A stretch of 64,000 bases of DNA, taken from Plantago major. Taxonomy: Eukaryota; Streptophyta; Magnoliopsida; Lamiales; Plantaginaceae. Both the position numbers and the translations under genes were made by a program. A model generated the notes under the pieces. It had not been told where the DNA came from. It saw nothing but the letters and a program-made list of their open reading frames with translations, and ran no database searches. Of this stretch, positions 33,258 through 47,300 are shown in pieces; position 1 is the first letter of the stretch; the number at the start of each line of letters is the position of its first letter. Where the stretch lies: NCBI GenBank assembly GCA_026545765.1, contig CM048844.1, positions 57,260,932-57,324,931 of the forward strand, in the 5' to 3' direction.

Positions 33258-35430
33258 AACCAAAGGCAGATGAAGGTGTATTTCTTGGCTATTCTATGAA
33301 TAGCAAAGCTTACAGAATATACAACAAAAGGACATAAAAATTGAAGAATCTGTCCATGTAGTATTCTATGAAGGAAATAAAGAAAGTACCCTTGAATGAA
33401 GAACTCTCAGATAGGTTCAAAGAACTTATGATCAAGGATTCTGAACAAGAATCTCAACAAGGAAATAATTCTGCCATTTACTTAGAGGATGAGTTTGACG
33501 AAGAAAGGCAATCATTGCCGAGTAACAACCAGATGACTCTAAGACATGATGAAGAGTTTCCTATGAGAAATTCAGAAATGGATCAAGACACTGAGAATCT
33601 TCATCATGGAGAGGTAACTGAGCAGGAGGTTGTTGTGAATCCTGTCTCAGATACCCAGGACACTGAACAAGTGTCAGATATCCCAAGCACATCACAAGTG
33701 CTAGATATCTCAGATACTGAACAAGTGTCTTATCATGATCATAATGATACAAAAATGAATCAAAATGATAATGATCCTACTAGTTCTAAACCCATTATAA
33801 AATGGATAAGAGATCATCCTGCAAAGGATATCATAGTTCCTTTAGACCAAGGGGTAAGAACTAGGAGAGCAATTGCTGAAAATGCAAATTCTCTCTATGA
33901 ATGTTTCATCTCAGACATTGAACCAAAGACCATTGAAGAAGCATTAAAAGATCAAGATTGGATCTTAGCAATGCAAGAAGAGTTGGATCAATTGATCAAT
34001 TTGAGAGAAACAAAGTCTGGAAACTAGTTCCCTACATTGATGGAATATCTGTCATAGGAACAAAGTGGGTTTTCAGAAACAAGATGAATGAATCTGGTGA
34101 AATAACCAGAAACAAAGCAAGGTTGGTTGTCAATGGATTCACCCAGACTGAAGGACTAGATTTTGATGAGTCATATGCTCCTGTTGCAAGATTGGATGCA
34201 ATCATATTATTTCTAGCCTTTGCAGCTCATAATGACTTCAAAGATTACCAAATGGATGTCAGGAGTGCATTCCTAAATGGTGAACTTGCTGAGGAAGTCT
34301 ATGTTGAGCAACCACATGGTTTTGAAGTTTTCTAAGAAAGCAAGATGGTCTATAAGCTTCAGAAAGCTCTATATGGACTTAAACAATCTCCAAGAGCATG
34401 GTATGACACTTTGGTCTTGCTGGGAAATGGATTCAAGAAAGGAGAAGTTGATAAAACACTCTTACATTGAATCATGATGGGAAACTACTCATAGTACAAG
34501 TTTATGTTGATGACATAATCTTTGGATCTAAGGACTAGCAACTTTGTGAAAACTTTGTTGAGCTCATGAAAAGTAGATTTGAGATGAGCATGATGGGAGA
34601 ATTGAATTACTTCCTAGGGTTGCAAGTCAAACAACTTGATGATGGAATATTCATTAGTCAAACAAAGTATGCAAAAGACATGCTCAATAAGTTTAATCTA
34701 AAGCCTTCTGAAAAGAATGTTAAGATACCTATGAGCATTGGAACCAAGATGACCTATACTGAATCTGACAAGTGTGTTGAACAACACAAGTATAGGAAAT
34801 TAATTGGGTCTCTACTATACCTCACAACAAGCAGACCGGATATTCAATATGCAGTTGGTGTATGTGCAAGATTTCAGACAAATCCTATGCAATCACATTA
34901 TAACACTGCTATGAAGATTCTAAGGTATGTCAAATGTACAATAGAAGTTGGATTGTGGTATCCAAAAGAGAGTGGCTTGAGTTTAGTTGGCTATTTAGAT
35001 GCTGACTATGCTGGATCAATGCTTGATAGAAAAAGTACTTCAGGAACTTGTCAATTCCTTGGTACTAGATTGATATCTTGGTTCAGTAAGAAGCAAATCT
35101 CATTTGCTACTTCAACTAAAGGAGCAGAGTATATTGTTGCTGGGTGTTGTGCTTCGCAAATCTTGTGGATACAACAACAACTCAGAGACTATGAGATCAA
35201 TGAAGAGAAAACTCCCATTTTCTGTGACAACACAAGTGCTATTACCATAACTCAGAATCCTAAGTTCCATGCAAGAACAAAGCACATTGATGTTAGACAC
35301 CACTTCATTAGAGATCATGTTGAAAAAGGTAATATTGAGATACTCAATATTGGTACAGAAGACCAACTTGCAGATATCTTCACAAAGCCTCTGCAAGAGA
35401 GCAGATTTCTTGACCTTGAGACATAGTCTT
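33258..35430 (+). pseudogene. Element A integrase end, reverse transcriptase and RNase H (broken)
   Basis: The text continues in frame from 16881 across the element B insertion. The linker (33368-34027) is followed by RT ([55 protein letters not shown] near 34505) and RNase H in one long frame, 34566-35426 (SLVGYLDADYAGSMLDRKST, TKGAEYIVAGCCASQ, HIDVRHHFIRDHVEKGNIE, DIFTKPLQESRF). Stops occur at about 33340, 34027, 34335 and 34537. The YVDD and D-E-D-type RNase H residues are visible, but the polyprotein is not continuous. Confidence 0.9.
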
Positions 35431-36284
35431 GGGTTAATGGAATTGCCAAGGTGCTTAATTGGTCACTGAGACGGGAATTCAGTAAGCCAATAGAGAAGAA
35501 TAAGGCTTTTTGAAAAGAAAGGCATTTAAAGAGAGAAGGAGATATCTGAGACATGCACTCAGATATCAAGGCTAAGTGTAAAGTTGGTTAAAGAGGTATC
35601 TGAAACGGGTATTCAGATATGTGAGGCCACTGAGTAAGGGGGAATACAAAAGAAGAGAAGTCGACAAACAATACTATTTATCAGAAGTCAACTATCTCTT
35701 GTGTTTTGAAAAAATTCCATTTTTGTGATAATTTTCAAACAACACAGGACACTTAGTTAATAAGCTCAGAAACCAGTTTGTCTCCTAGTTACAGGTTACT
35801 GAGTATTGAAAATGACTCAGATAGCTATTAGCCAAATAACATTAATTGGGCACAATTACATGTGTTGATTGTGATCATTGCTGAGAAAACAATCTCAACC
35901 ATTGAAAGAATGGCGATAGCAATTCAACGGTTCAGATGCGTCTCAACAACCCACTAACGCAGTAACCCAGTAACTGGCCCCACTCGCATTTAATGAAAAA
36001 CCACTTTTTCACCCACGCCTGGTGCAGACTGCGAGAAATGTAGATACAAAATTCAGTTGTATCTATGTACTTGCATTGCTATATAAAGCAGTTTATGGCA
36101 AAAGAAAACACTTTCGCCTAAACTCACATTTTAACAAGTACCAAAATAGAAAAAACCTTCAACTTTTCTCTAATCTTCTCTGAAATCGTCTGAATTTCTG
36201 CTAAGTTTTTTTGCAAAGCATCACTTAATCGAATTCGACCTTAATCTCTTTCAATCTCTTTCACTACTACTTATATTTAAAGAG

Positions 36285-36916
36285 ATGGCACCAAAAAGAT
36301 CGAGATCTCAGAAATCCCAAGTGTCCACATCTGGAACTGCTGAGAAGCAAAATCTAACTCTTGTTGTGACAAATCGGAGACTAGTTGGTGATTTCAACTT
36401 CTCCATGTGGAATTCCAAATCCAAGATACTCTGGGGAGGAGTACTTGTCGATGAATACCTGTTGGGTGCTGCAAAGTCCCAAGCAGATGTGAAGCGTGGA
36501 ATTGATTTACTTGAAAAGGTAAAAATCAAGCAGCAAAACCCACATACACTTCCACTGAGGATGTGTTGGAATTCTGCAATTATTCCACCATCACTGAAGA
36601 TGATGGCACTGAAGAAGTGCGCATCACAACGAAGGTTCAAGGTGTTGAAATAACCCTTGATGTGAATACCTTCAGCAATCTTTTTGGGTTACCCACCCAG
36701 GGAGATGAGTGTGTACCAGACACCTCAACTAAGAGTGTAAGACACTTCTACTCACTCTACATGAATCCTGACCAAGAGGACTCTCCAACAGACATTGACA
36801 ACTTGATTATTAGAAGAAAACATCTTGTTGAACCCTGGGATTTGATAGCCCTTGTATTGCATAGGTGCTTTAATTCAAATCAGGGCGGAGCTGACCAGAA
36901 CAACATGGAGAGATAG
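36285..36916 (+). pseudogene. Element A ORF3 remnant (truncated)
   Basis: The frame starts MAPKRSRSQKSQ and parallels element B's 301-residue ORF3. A frameshift at about 36540 moves it to the frame 36563-36916. It ends at GGADQNNMER, where element B continues with further coding. From 36917 on, the sequence is unrelated host DNA, marking the truncation point of element A. Confidence 0.75.
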
Positions 36917-37297
36917 TAAACCAATAGTCTCCACAATCACGTTTCGTATAATGAATGTGTGACGTTATGAACTTCATATCTAGTTCATTTTGCGTACATC
37001 TAAACTTATGGGATCATGATATTTTCATTTGAATTGGTCTTATGTTTGGGTACTTTATTGTACTATTAGTTACCGTTCAAAATATAGTTTTTAGAGACCT
37101 TTTGATAGAATATTTATTATTTTTTAATATTTTTGCTTTTGATTTTCCTTTACAAACGAACTGAACTGTTCGGGAACACTAACGAACATACATGAATATT
37201 TCGAAATTTTAAAGAACTGAACATGAATTGACATGTCAATATTAACAATGTAACAAAATACAATTTGTGTATATGAAACAAAAATGTTAACAACATA
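36917..37297. other. Flanking host DNA, no gene seen
   Basis: AT-rich sequence between the truncated copia element and the transporter promoter region. Confidence 0.4.
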
Positions 37298-37552
37298 CTT
37301 CCTCCGTCCCATACCAATTGTCCACCTTACACTAATTCACGGTCAACAAAAATAAAGTTTGAGCATGAATAAATCTGAGGTCCTCCGTGTTAATCCTTAT
37401 CATTGAGCTAGTGATTAATTGCATCCACCTATTATTTCCCACTAGTATAGTATAGATAGTATAGTCCTCCAACTTTAGCTTAGAGTTGGTTCTTTGTTTG
37501 TCTCTCTCTACTCTAGTAAACAACAAACTGTAAACTCTTCCTTCCAGGCAAT
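37298..37552 (+). promoter_or_regulatory. Upstream region of the plastid glucose transporter gene
   Basis: The block opens with a Stowaway-like end (TA then cttcctccgtcccat, 37298) with no matching right end, so a MITE relic lies within 255 bp of the start codon. A TATA-like cluster (tatagtatagatagtata, 37447-37464) and a CT-rich leader (tctctctctactct) precede the ATG at 37553. The promoter assignment is inferred from position only. Confidence 0.35.
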
Positions 37553-38251
37553 ATGGTTATGGTGGTGCTGAAAGGTTCAGCTGCTGGAGCAAGTAGATTG
37601 AGCCCAAAATGGCACAGACTTTCATTTGGTCCTTCTTCTTCTTCTCCTTTGACTATGAGTACACCATCCAATCTCAAAATCCCCAATCATCCACCATTTT
37701 ACCGCTCCATTTCACTTCCTCTCAGAATCAACCACCACTCTGATCACCACGATTGCGGTAGGGTATTATTATAATTTCTTCTCAAAATCATACTAGTTTT
37801 GTTTCATTTCTCTAATATTTACTTTCTATATGCTTAGGTCCGAATCAAAATCAAAATCAAAATCAAAACAACTTGTTTGCTGAAAACGCTGCTACTCACC
37901 AAGAAGAAGAAGAAGAAGATGATGTTGATCCTCCAGGATGGTTACCTGCTTTTCCTCATGTCCTCACTGCTTCCATGTCCAATTTTCTCTTTGGTTATCA
38001 CATTGGGTGTGCACCTAACATTTTCCCTAACTATTATTACACAAAGTCTGATGATGAAAGACGGTATTTAGATAATTTATCTAGAGACGGGCTATGTTAT
38101 TAATAAAATCATCTATGTTATTAATCAAAACATTTATGTTGTTAACGAAATAAGCATTGTTTTAATATGAAAAAACACCAATGTTCTCAACATAGGTGTT
38201 GTGTTTTGATTATTGACATCGATGATATTCTTAACAAGTCCGTCATGAAAC

Positions 38252-38318
<67 letters not shown>

Positions 38319-41300
38319 AGGTTTTCTCAATTTTATGTTTCCACATCAATACTACCTCTATTGGGTATCCCAATAATAGTATTTCTCTATGATGAAGGAA
38401 AAATAATAAAATATTAGTTTGTGTGGGTATTATGTTGGTAAAATTCCGTTCCATTATTCGCTTCTAAGTAGTTGCTTTATCTAGGATTTAGAAAAATTAA
38501 TAAAAAAGTTGTCTGTGTGGGTTATTATGTTGATAAAGTGGTAATTAGTTGATAAAGTAGGAGAGAGATAAATAAAATATTGATAAAGTAAGAATGAAAA
38601 ATAATAAAGAATTGGTAAGTGGGATGTAAACTTTGCTTTTATGGCTTAGGAAGTTTCTAATAGAACGCAAAATAAGGAATGTTAGGAAGTTTTTAATGGA
38701 ACGGGGGTAATAAAGAATTAGTTAGTGGAATAAACACTTTCCATTTTGTTAGCACAAAAAAAGAAAGTTAGAAAGTTATTATTAATGGAACGGAGGAGTA
38801 CTATTTAGTCTAAAATTTCATCTTTAGCATGTAGTAGTAGTAGTAGTAGTAGTAATAATAGTAGATTCTAAGCCTAATTGACTGTTGAAACAACACTAGT
38901 ACACTACTCAGGCTTAGTCTTATTAGTTAAGTTTGCTTGGATTGATTTATATATTCAACACAACCATAATTAATCTACTTTACTAGTGTATTAATGCACT
39001 GCCTTGCACATAATATTTGATTGTATTAGCCCATCCAATCGGACAACTTTTGAGCTTTCGTTACCAACATCTGTGAATCCCTCTAATGAGCGTCTCTAAG
39101 AAATTATGCAAATAACATTAATGATATTTGTTATCATGCAGAGTAATGAACGGTCCTATTGTGTCTATTGCCAAAGAGCTTGGTTTTGAAGGGAATTCCT
39201 TCCTCGAGGGGCTTGTGGTAAGCATATTCATAGGTGGTGCTTTTATCGGAAGCGTTGGTTGTGGTTCTGTTATTGATAAGCTTGGTTGTCGTCGGACCTT
39301 TCAACTCGACACCATACCTCTCATACTTGGCGCAATTATAAGGTGATTTACCTGTGAAATAATTCATGCCTTATTGCCTTGTGAATACTTGAATGCTCAT
39401 CTTCAAATGCCCTGGAAAAGCTGAAGCACCTGAATTCTTGTACATGTCCTGAATGAAAGTTCATTATTAAGCCGATATGTCGAACTGCAAAATGTCTACA
39501 TCCACTTTCTCTTCATAGGACTTCCGTAGTTAAGGAAGCTAATGAGGAATGAGCAAAGATCTAAGATCTACTGTAGTGTCATTCATTCATTTTCTAAAGT
39601 TATCTAATTTTAACAAAAATAGAAACATGATAAGAAATAGCTTGTCCTCATGAAAGTTACTTGAGAAGTAATTATGTTGGGCATTCTAAAGACTGTAATA
39701 TGCACCATCGTCCAGGATAAAGTTTCCTAGCTTCCTGCTTTTATGGAAGAGCAAGTGAGCTGTTTTTCTCCTAAAATCAAGGGAAACATCAATAACTTAT
39801 TTCCTAACGGCAGGCAGTATTACCCACTAGTCATCTAGCTAGCCAGGTTTTTTAGCTCCTAAATTTCTTGGGACATTCCATTTTCAACATTCTAGAAAGT
39901 ATGTGTTGGTTAGGCATTTAGTGAAATTTCATTTATAGTCTTCCATTGTTGTTTCCTGAGTAGCTTGATGTTTGAATAATCATGTCAGTGCTCAAGCACA
40001 CTCCTTGGAGGAGATACTCTGTGGAAGGTTTCTGGTTGGCCTTGGAATTGGTGTGAACACCGTGCTAGTTTCTATCTACATTTCCGAGGTGAAGTTAATA
40101 CCTCAGATCATGCTACCTCTTTTAAGTAAATGATATCATGTTAGTGTATGTCATTTAATTTTTGACAACTAGGCTGGCAGTGATCAGAGTTTATTGATAA
40201 TTATTGTGTTTCTCGGTATTTTGAGTTATGAACTCAGGGTCATTAGTATCTCTGAATGGTCAAATGTCAGTATGCATTTGATGGTGCAGAATTTCTACAT
40301 CATGAGATGCATACTTGTTGTTTAATGGTTAATTTAATTATGTCCTCCACAGCTTTTCTCTTGACATTGTTATCTCCGTTATCATTGCACTTCCTGCTTT
40401 TTCATTCAGGAAGACAGTTATCACCCTCAAATGTCTTTAGTTCTTATTTCACTCATCAATTGCCTACTTATTCACAAAAATAAACTTAAACCAGCCAGCC
40501 CACTGAAGAATTTTTGCCTTATCTAAACATTCAATCTTGTAGAGAGGTATATGAATTCAACCATTCATTCTAGGTCCCGAATACTTACCTCAATCGTGGC
40601 CGAACTCAACCAGGCTAATGGGGGTGATTTTCTCACTCGGGAGATTCAAATACAGAACCTCTGCACTAGTAAAAGTCTCTGACTACCGTGCATATCATCA
40701 TCTAAAAGCTCAAGTTTGAAGAAGAGTTTAGGAATCAAAGAATTTATATCAATCTCCAATAGCCACACTCTACGGATATTAGCTCCACTTAATACTCAAG
40801 ACAGAGTGCAGCGGTGTTTTTTTTTTTTTTTTTTTTTTTGGAAAATAAACTTGTTAAGGATGTTCATAAGACTATTTATCTTCAGTTTTATATAAAGTAT
40901 GTGGCTTAAGGTTTTAAAGGTATTGTTGATAAGGTATGATCAATCTTCTTCTTGATATCACGTTGCATCATGCATGACAAAATTCTATAGATTTGAGAAA
41001 AACTATCCTTTCTTGGAGGGCTTGCAGTGTCTTTCTGTCAAAGATTAATCTAGATTTTGAGTTGATAAAGTCCCGAAGAAGAGAATGAGGAAGATATGGA
41101 CTGCAGTTGATGATCTCTTTATTAGAAGCATTTAGTTCCATTATATTTTGAAGTGCACTTTGTTTCATCTAAACCAAGACAAGGTTCTCGTGCTACTGCT
41201 GATGTGGGGTGTTTTGGACTTTATTTCCTCTGTTTAATTAAACTTCTTTTTTACCAACGGCTGTTGGCTCAAGTGGTAAGGGACTTGAGTTCACTTAAGC

Positions 41301-44300
41301 AAGGTCTCGGGTTCGAGCCTTGTGGATGTAAAAAACACCGCTGGGAGAGCCGCCCCCTCAAAAAGGGCCCGACAGTGCTCGACTAGATTAGTAGCATGTA
41401 GCGGATACCAGTGAGAAATGGAAAAAAAAAAAAGTTCTTTTGAGTATGGGTTTGTTACTATAGACGTGACTTAGTATGTGATATACAACAGCGAAATAAG
41501 AAAATAATCATTGAGAGAAAGAAAACAGTTTTATTAACTCCAACACTTATTTTATAGGTTGCACCTACAAAATTCAGAGGTTCGTTAGGAACGTTATCTC
41601 AGATAGGCACATGCATCGGAATTATCGTGTCTCTGTTTCTGGCGATTCCTTCAGAAAATGATCCCCACTGGTAAGGGCTCGCCAGATCTATGCACAATAG
41701 TGTAAACTATGGGAGTCGTATTATATTTAATAAGTTGTCCTTTTTTTGCCTGTGGAACTTAGCAATCCCTTTCATTCTCCGTGCCATAATTCTAAGTCGG
41801 CTGGTAAGCATTTGAATTACTTTTGGTTGACAGGTGGAGGACAATGTTGTATATAGCTAGTATACCTGGGTTTATTCTTGCCCTTGGTATGCAGTTTGCA
41901 GTTGAAAGCCCTCGTTGGTTATGTAAAGTACGATATCATGTCCTTTCTTGTTATGTTTCTACATCGTTCTGTTCCAGCATATTTTTTATGGCTTCCCAAA
42001 TTTGAAAAATCCTGTAGGCAGGGAAACTGGATGAAGCTAAAGAAGTAATATATAACCTCTGGGGGCCTTCCAAAGTCGAAAAAGCAATTGGAGAATTCCA
42101 ATCAGTCATCAGAAATGATGGTGCAGATTTAGATAGCAGCTGGCTTGAACTCTTGGAGGAACCTCACTCTAGAGGTGGTATCAAGGTGTATTTTTCGGTT
42201 CTTATTTGACAGTACTTGTGTTTTCTTAGCTTTACATGCTTTAGTGGTAAAAACAGGTTCTTTGACTCACTGAAGTGATTTTAGATCAATGGTCGTCCTT
42301 TGAATATGAAAGTAATAACTAAAAATTCAAGAGAAATAAGGCCACAAGCATAAATTACCATGGTGATGCAAAAATATCAATAATATTGAAATTATGTACT
42401 TTGGTTTTTAGACTCCACTGCTAGCTCACTTAGAGATAAATGTTCCCTAAACATCATCCCTAGATGAGGTCTTTGTAACCGTTTAAGCCATGGACATCTT
42501 TACTTATTTTCTTCCATTGAATAAATTGGTCTATAACTTAGAATATATGTAGCAATTGATTATAAACATTTTGGCAGGCTAATATAAATCCCCGGCCAGT
42601 ATCCTTGCAATTGGGTTCCTAGACTAGGTCTTAGTTTTAGCTTATACGATATATATCGTTAATTATGTTTCTTATTTTAATATGAAAAGGCCTTTACAGA
42701 TATACTGTAATTTCTCTGAACCATCTTGCTTTTTGAGTGAATAGCTGACATATTCATTAGAAGAATGCAGAACTACTCAGCATTCACATTATATGCATAA
42801 TATCTTAGCCCTGAGAAATCTTACACACATGCCATAGTTCCTGAAAACTTGCATATTAGGTATTTTGTTAACTGTTTGTGTAATCTTCTTACATATTCTT
42901 TGCTGCCTCTCCTCTGTTAACTTATAGACAGCAAGTATTATTGTTGTTTCTGCTGCAGCTGCATTTTCTATTTCTTTGTCGCCTCTCCTCTGTTAAATTA
43001 TAGGTTCTAAATATTCTCGTTGTTTCTGCTGCAGCTGCATTTATTGGAGGTGCCCTTTTTATATTACAGCAGTTAGCTGGTATAAATGGCGTTCTCTATT
43101 TTTCATCCCTGACCTTTCAAGATGTTGGAATCACAAGTAGTGCTTTAGCAAGCTTTTACCTTGGTGTAACCAACTTTGCAGGTTTTGAAAAAATTTCAAC
43201 ACACTTTGTATCTGAATATAGCATTTTGATTAATATAAAGATCTCATTTCACTGAGCTTTCTTGATTCTAAAGGTGCGCTCTGCGCGTCATACTTAATGG
43301 ATAAGCAAGGGAGACAAGCGCTTTTGATTGGAAGCTACCTTGGAATGGTGAATATATATTTACAGTCGGATGTTGAGATTAGTTGATAAAATACATATGC
43401 ATTCAAGCCGATGTTTGAATCATTAACATATTTACTTTTGCACTCGACGTAAGTTGCTTCCGTACCCAAAGGTAGAGAGTTGGTACACTTAACATATTGA
43501 GTTATTTATGAAGTACTTCCTCCATCCCAGGGATAACTTCCCATTTACTTTTATGGTCGACAAAATAAGGTATGTATTTCTTTTGGATAAAATAGTGCTA
43601 GTGGGTCCCTCAAATTGATTTGTAAACTTGGAAGTTGGATAAAATAATGTCAGTGGGTTTACTTTTGAATGTATTAAAGTTGAAGTAATTATTGGAAAAA
43701 AAGAGGAAATGTGAAGTTTTGCCTGGGACGCAAAAAGTGTCAAAATGGGAAGCTATTCAGAGGACGCAGGAAGTAATATATTGCCGCTTGAAGACAGTGT
43801 GCCAGATAGGCTCTGCATAGTGAATTTTGTTTCATGATTAACAGTTGAACTGTAGTTAGTATATACTTTTCCAGCATGTTTTAGAGAACACTTGCCAATC
43901 ATTTTCCTTTTTCTTCTTTCCCTCTTTTGTGGGCAGGCCTTATCAATGCTTGTAGTAGCCAGTGCCATCAGCTTTCCTATCAACACTGAGATCAGCCAGA
44001 ACTTATCAATATTGGGCACAATAATGTATATATTTTTCCTAGTATCTTGAATTGATATTATAAACCTTGACTATTACATGCTACTTGTTCCATCACGTGC
44101 CTATTCTATACCTTGCCTATCTTTTGTGTCTCCACTAATTAATTAATTAAATAACTTGCATATCGTATAGCTCATTTGCATGAAGCTCCATGTATAGTCC
44201 ACTGCACTTATCTTCTTTCCCTTTTTTTTTTTTTTTTTTTGGTACAATCAAAAGCTTGTTCTACCTGAATCTTTGGGATATTACATATTCTACTTGTTAT

Positions 44301-47300
44301 AAGGGCACTGTTGCTTCTTATTTTTTATACTGGCCTTATTTTGAGTTCCATATTATGTTCTTTTGTTCAGCAATTTATTATCCTTCATTTTGAATTTTTT
44401 TAGGTACATATTTACCTTTGCCATCGGAGCTGGGCCGGTCACTGGCATTATAATACCAGAGCTCAGTAGTAGCAGGACACGAGGGAAGATCCTTGGTTTC
44501 AGTTTCTGTGTTCACTGGGTACGTACCAACATCCTTTGTTCTGGTTTTTTATGCACTAAAAAACAGCCATATAAATTAGTCATTCTGTTTTCTTACAAGA
44601 TAAAGTGATCTTTATGTTTGTATTTAAATAAAATACACATGATAACCCTCTCACTAATGCGTGCGATTAACACACATTGAGTGTGTGTCCGTACTTCGTA
44701 CCAAAATCATGCCTTGTGGTCGTGGACGGCAACTCCTCCGGCAGTGGTGAGGTCTATCCTACAACAATGATGGGCTGATAGTGGTCCGTCTGGGAGTAAT
44801 AATACGGTTACACGGCAGAGATCGAGTGGCAATAATTCTCAGATTCAGCCTATACCTTTAACGGTGCTCAATGCCCTCCACTGGCTCACCAATCTCCGAC
44901 TGTGGATCTTCCTCCTATTACTGAAGAGGACGGTGAAATCTTTGAAGATGCTGAGAAACATGATGATATTGAGCAACACGATGATGCTGAATCGACAATC
45001 CCTTGGGTTGGTGTTAGCAAAGGAAATCACTTGCCCACTCATGGAATCAAGTTACCTTATGTTGCTCCTTCTATTGTAGATGGTGAACTTGAAGTTAATA
45101 TTGATAAAGAGGATGTCAAATATGAGTTACAGTTTTGGGATAATGCACTTATTATGTATGCTCTAGGTGAAGAGTTATCCATGAATGCTGTAAAACACTT
45201 CATGAGTACAGTTTGGAATTTTGTTGCATTACCAGAACACTACTACAATGATGAGGGTTATTTTCTCATTCGTTTTCGGTCTCCTGAGGATAGAGATGTT
45301 GTGTTTTTGCATCAATGGACCCCTGAGTTTACCCTTAAAGATGATTTGCTCCGGGTATTACCTATTTGGGTGGTTTTTCCTCAATTGCCTTTGATGTTTT
45401 GGGGAGAAAACAGTTTGGGAAAGATTGCAAGCGCTTTGGGTAAAACACTTATTACTGATGAATGTTCCTCAAAGAAGCTCAGTGTGTCTTATGAAAGAGT
45501 TTTGATAGAGGTTGATTTCACTATGGAACTGAGAAAGTTTGTTACTAGTAAGGATCAGTTTGGGCTCTAGTTGGTGTTGTCTGGACAATTATGAATACCA
45601 TGTTAATGGTAGGATTTTGGTGCTTTGGAAGGCTGGTCATCTGGGTATCAGGAAAGTAGTAGCTTCAGATCAATTCATCCATTGTGGGGGTTTATGAACT
45701 GAATGGTACCTTTTCTTACTGGCTAACAGTTGTGTATGCTCACAACCAACTTAAAAATTGAAGGAAGTTGAGGACTGATTTGGAAGGTATTTTTGTTGGT
45801 CTTCATGGACCATGGATGATTATTGGGGACTACTACAATGTTCTACATGTGAATGATGTGCTTGGAGGGCATTCTGTGCAGCCCATTGAATTTGTTGTTT
45901 GGAAAGTATGATGGATCAGGCAAGATTATTGGAACATGGTACAGTTGGGAACCACTATACTTTGGTCAAACAAACACCAAACTGGTATATAGAGCTATTT
46001 GCAACCAAGAATGGTTTATCAAGACCTGACTGTACTATTGAAGTATTAACACCCATATATCTGATCATTCTGCATTACAAGTCAAGCTATTGGGTTTTGC
46101 AGTTGGTGTGGAGAGAATTAGACTGCAATTTAAGTTTTTTTAACTGTGGATTACTAAATCGGAATTCATGCCTCTAGTTACTGCAAATTGGAGTGGAGAA
46201 ATGAGGGGAAGACCTATATTTGTTCTTTGGAGAAAGTTGTCGAGACTTCAACCTTTTCTGAAGAATTTAAACAAATAGGTTAATGCTAGAGTAAGGGCTA
46301 TACAAGAACATAGAAAATCTGCTTGCCATAGCTCAACAACTTTTGGCTACATATTTGTTTAACGAGGAGTATATCCAGACGGTGAAATATAGGACTGATA
46401 TGTTGATTAAAGCTACTGATTTGGAGGAACAAATACTTCAACAAAAAGCTAAAGTTAATGGGCTGGGTAAATTGCAAGAATTGTCCTCTTAATTGCACGT
46501 CCTGTGGGATTTTGGTTCTAAGTGGAACTATTTTTTCACAAAGGGCCCTGAGGGACCATATATATCATCGTATATATGCGTTACTTGCATAGACCCAATA
46601 GTTTCAAATCTTTATGAATAAACTGCAAAATATTTAATAATTCAAATTTCACCCCACCACCTTCCTTACACCACTATCATATATACCACCACCACCTCCA
46701 TCAACATTTGATTTAATTTTTTTCTAAAAAAAAGAAAAAACAACTCCAGATCGGAGCTTCACGTGCTCCGATCTGGAGCTTTTACTGTCCCAGGTTGGAG
46801 ATGTTGAAGCTCCAACATCAGCTCTAGGTCGAAGCTTCAACAGCTCCGACATGGAGCTGTTGAACCTCCGATTTGGAACTGTTGATTTCTTTTTTTATTT
46901 TTTTCCTTCTTGGGGTATAATTTGAGAGAAAATTTATTTCAGGTTTATTTAATAATAATATTTGGGGCTATTTTGACATATATTTAAGTTATATGGGCTA
47001 TTTTAAATTATTTTGATGTAACTTTGTAAAATATAAATGATTTGAGTCAAATGTGGGAGGGCCAAAATTGTCAATCGAAAAAGCTCTCAGTTCGTCCTCT
47101 TTGTCCTTATTTTGGCAGTATAGAATTTGTAGGGACTGTAATCGCACAGGATATTACAGGATGACCATTCTTGCAATTCACCCTTAATTGGCTTAAGTTG
47201 GTTGATGCCAACAACTCATACTTCCATGATATTGTTAAGGAGAAGAACAAGAAAACTAGCTCGCAGAAATTGGAGGACAGTACAGGTAGGATTTGGACTG

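Larger units (their letters stand above)
14131..36916 (+). mobile_element. Copia element A, SIRE-like, deleted and interrupted
   Basis: The plus-strand 5' LTR (14131-15586) is followed by a tRNA-Met-type primer site (gtgctatcagagc, 15588-15600). The leader then jumps at about 15625 into the protease/integrase junction, so gag and most of the protease are deleted. The pol text runs to 16881, is interrupted by element B, and resumes at 33258 in frame (TFQPKADEGVFLGYS across the junction). It proceeds through RT and RNase H and ends inside the extra 3' ORF at about 36915. No 3' LTR follows, so the element is truncated and has no right-hand target duplication. Confidence 0.85.

Noticed and set aside
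38134..38454. Poly-Asn and poly-Ile frames
   Set aside because: They are translations of the (ATT)n microsatellite in intron 2.
41260..41330. Possible tRNA gene
   Set aside because: A and B boxes are present but the stems do not close, and an A-tail plus target duplication mark a SINE.
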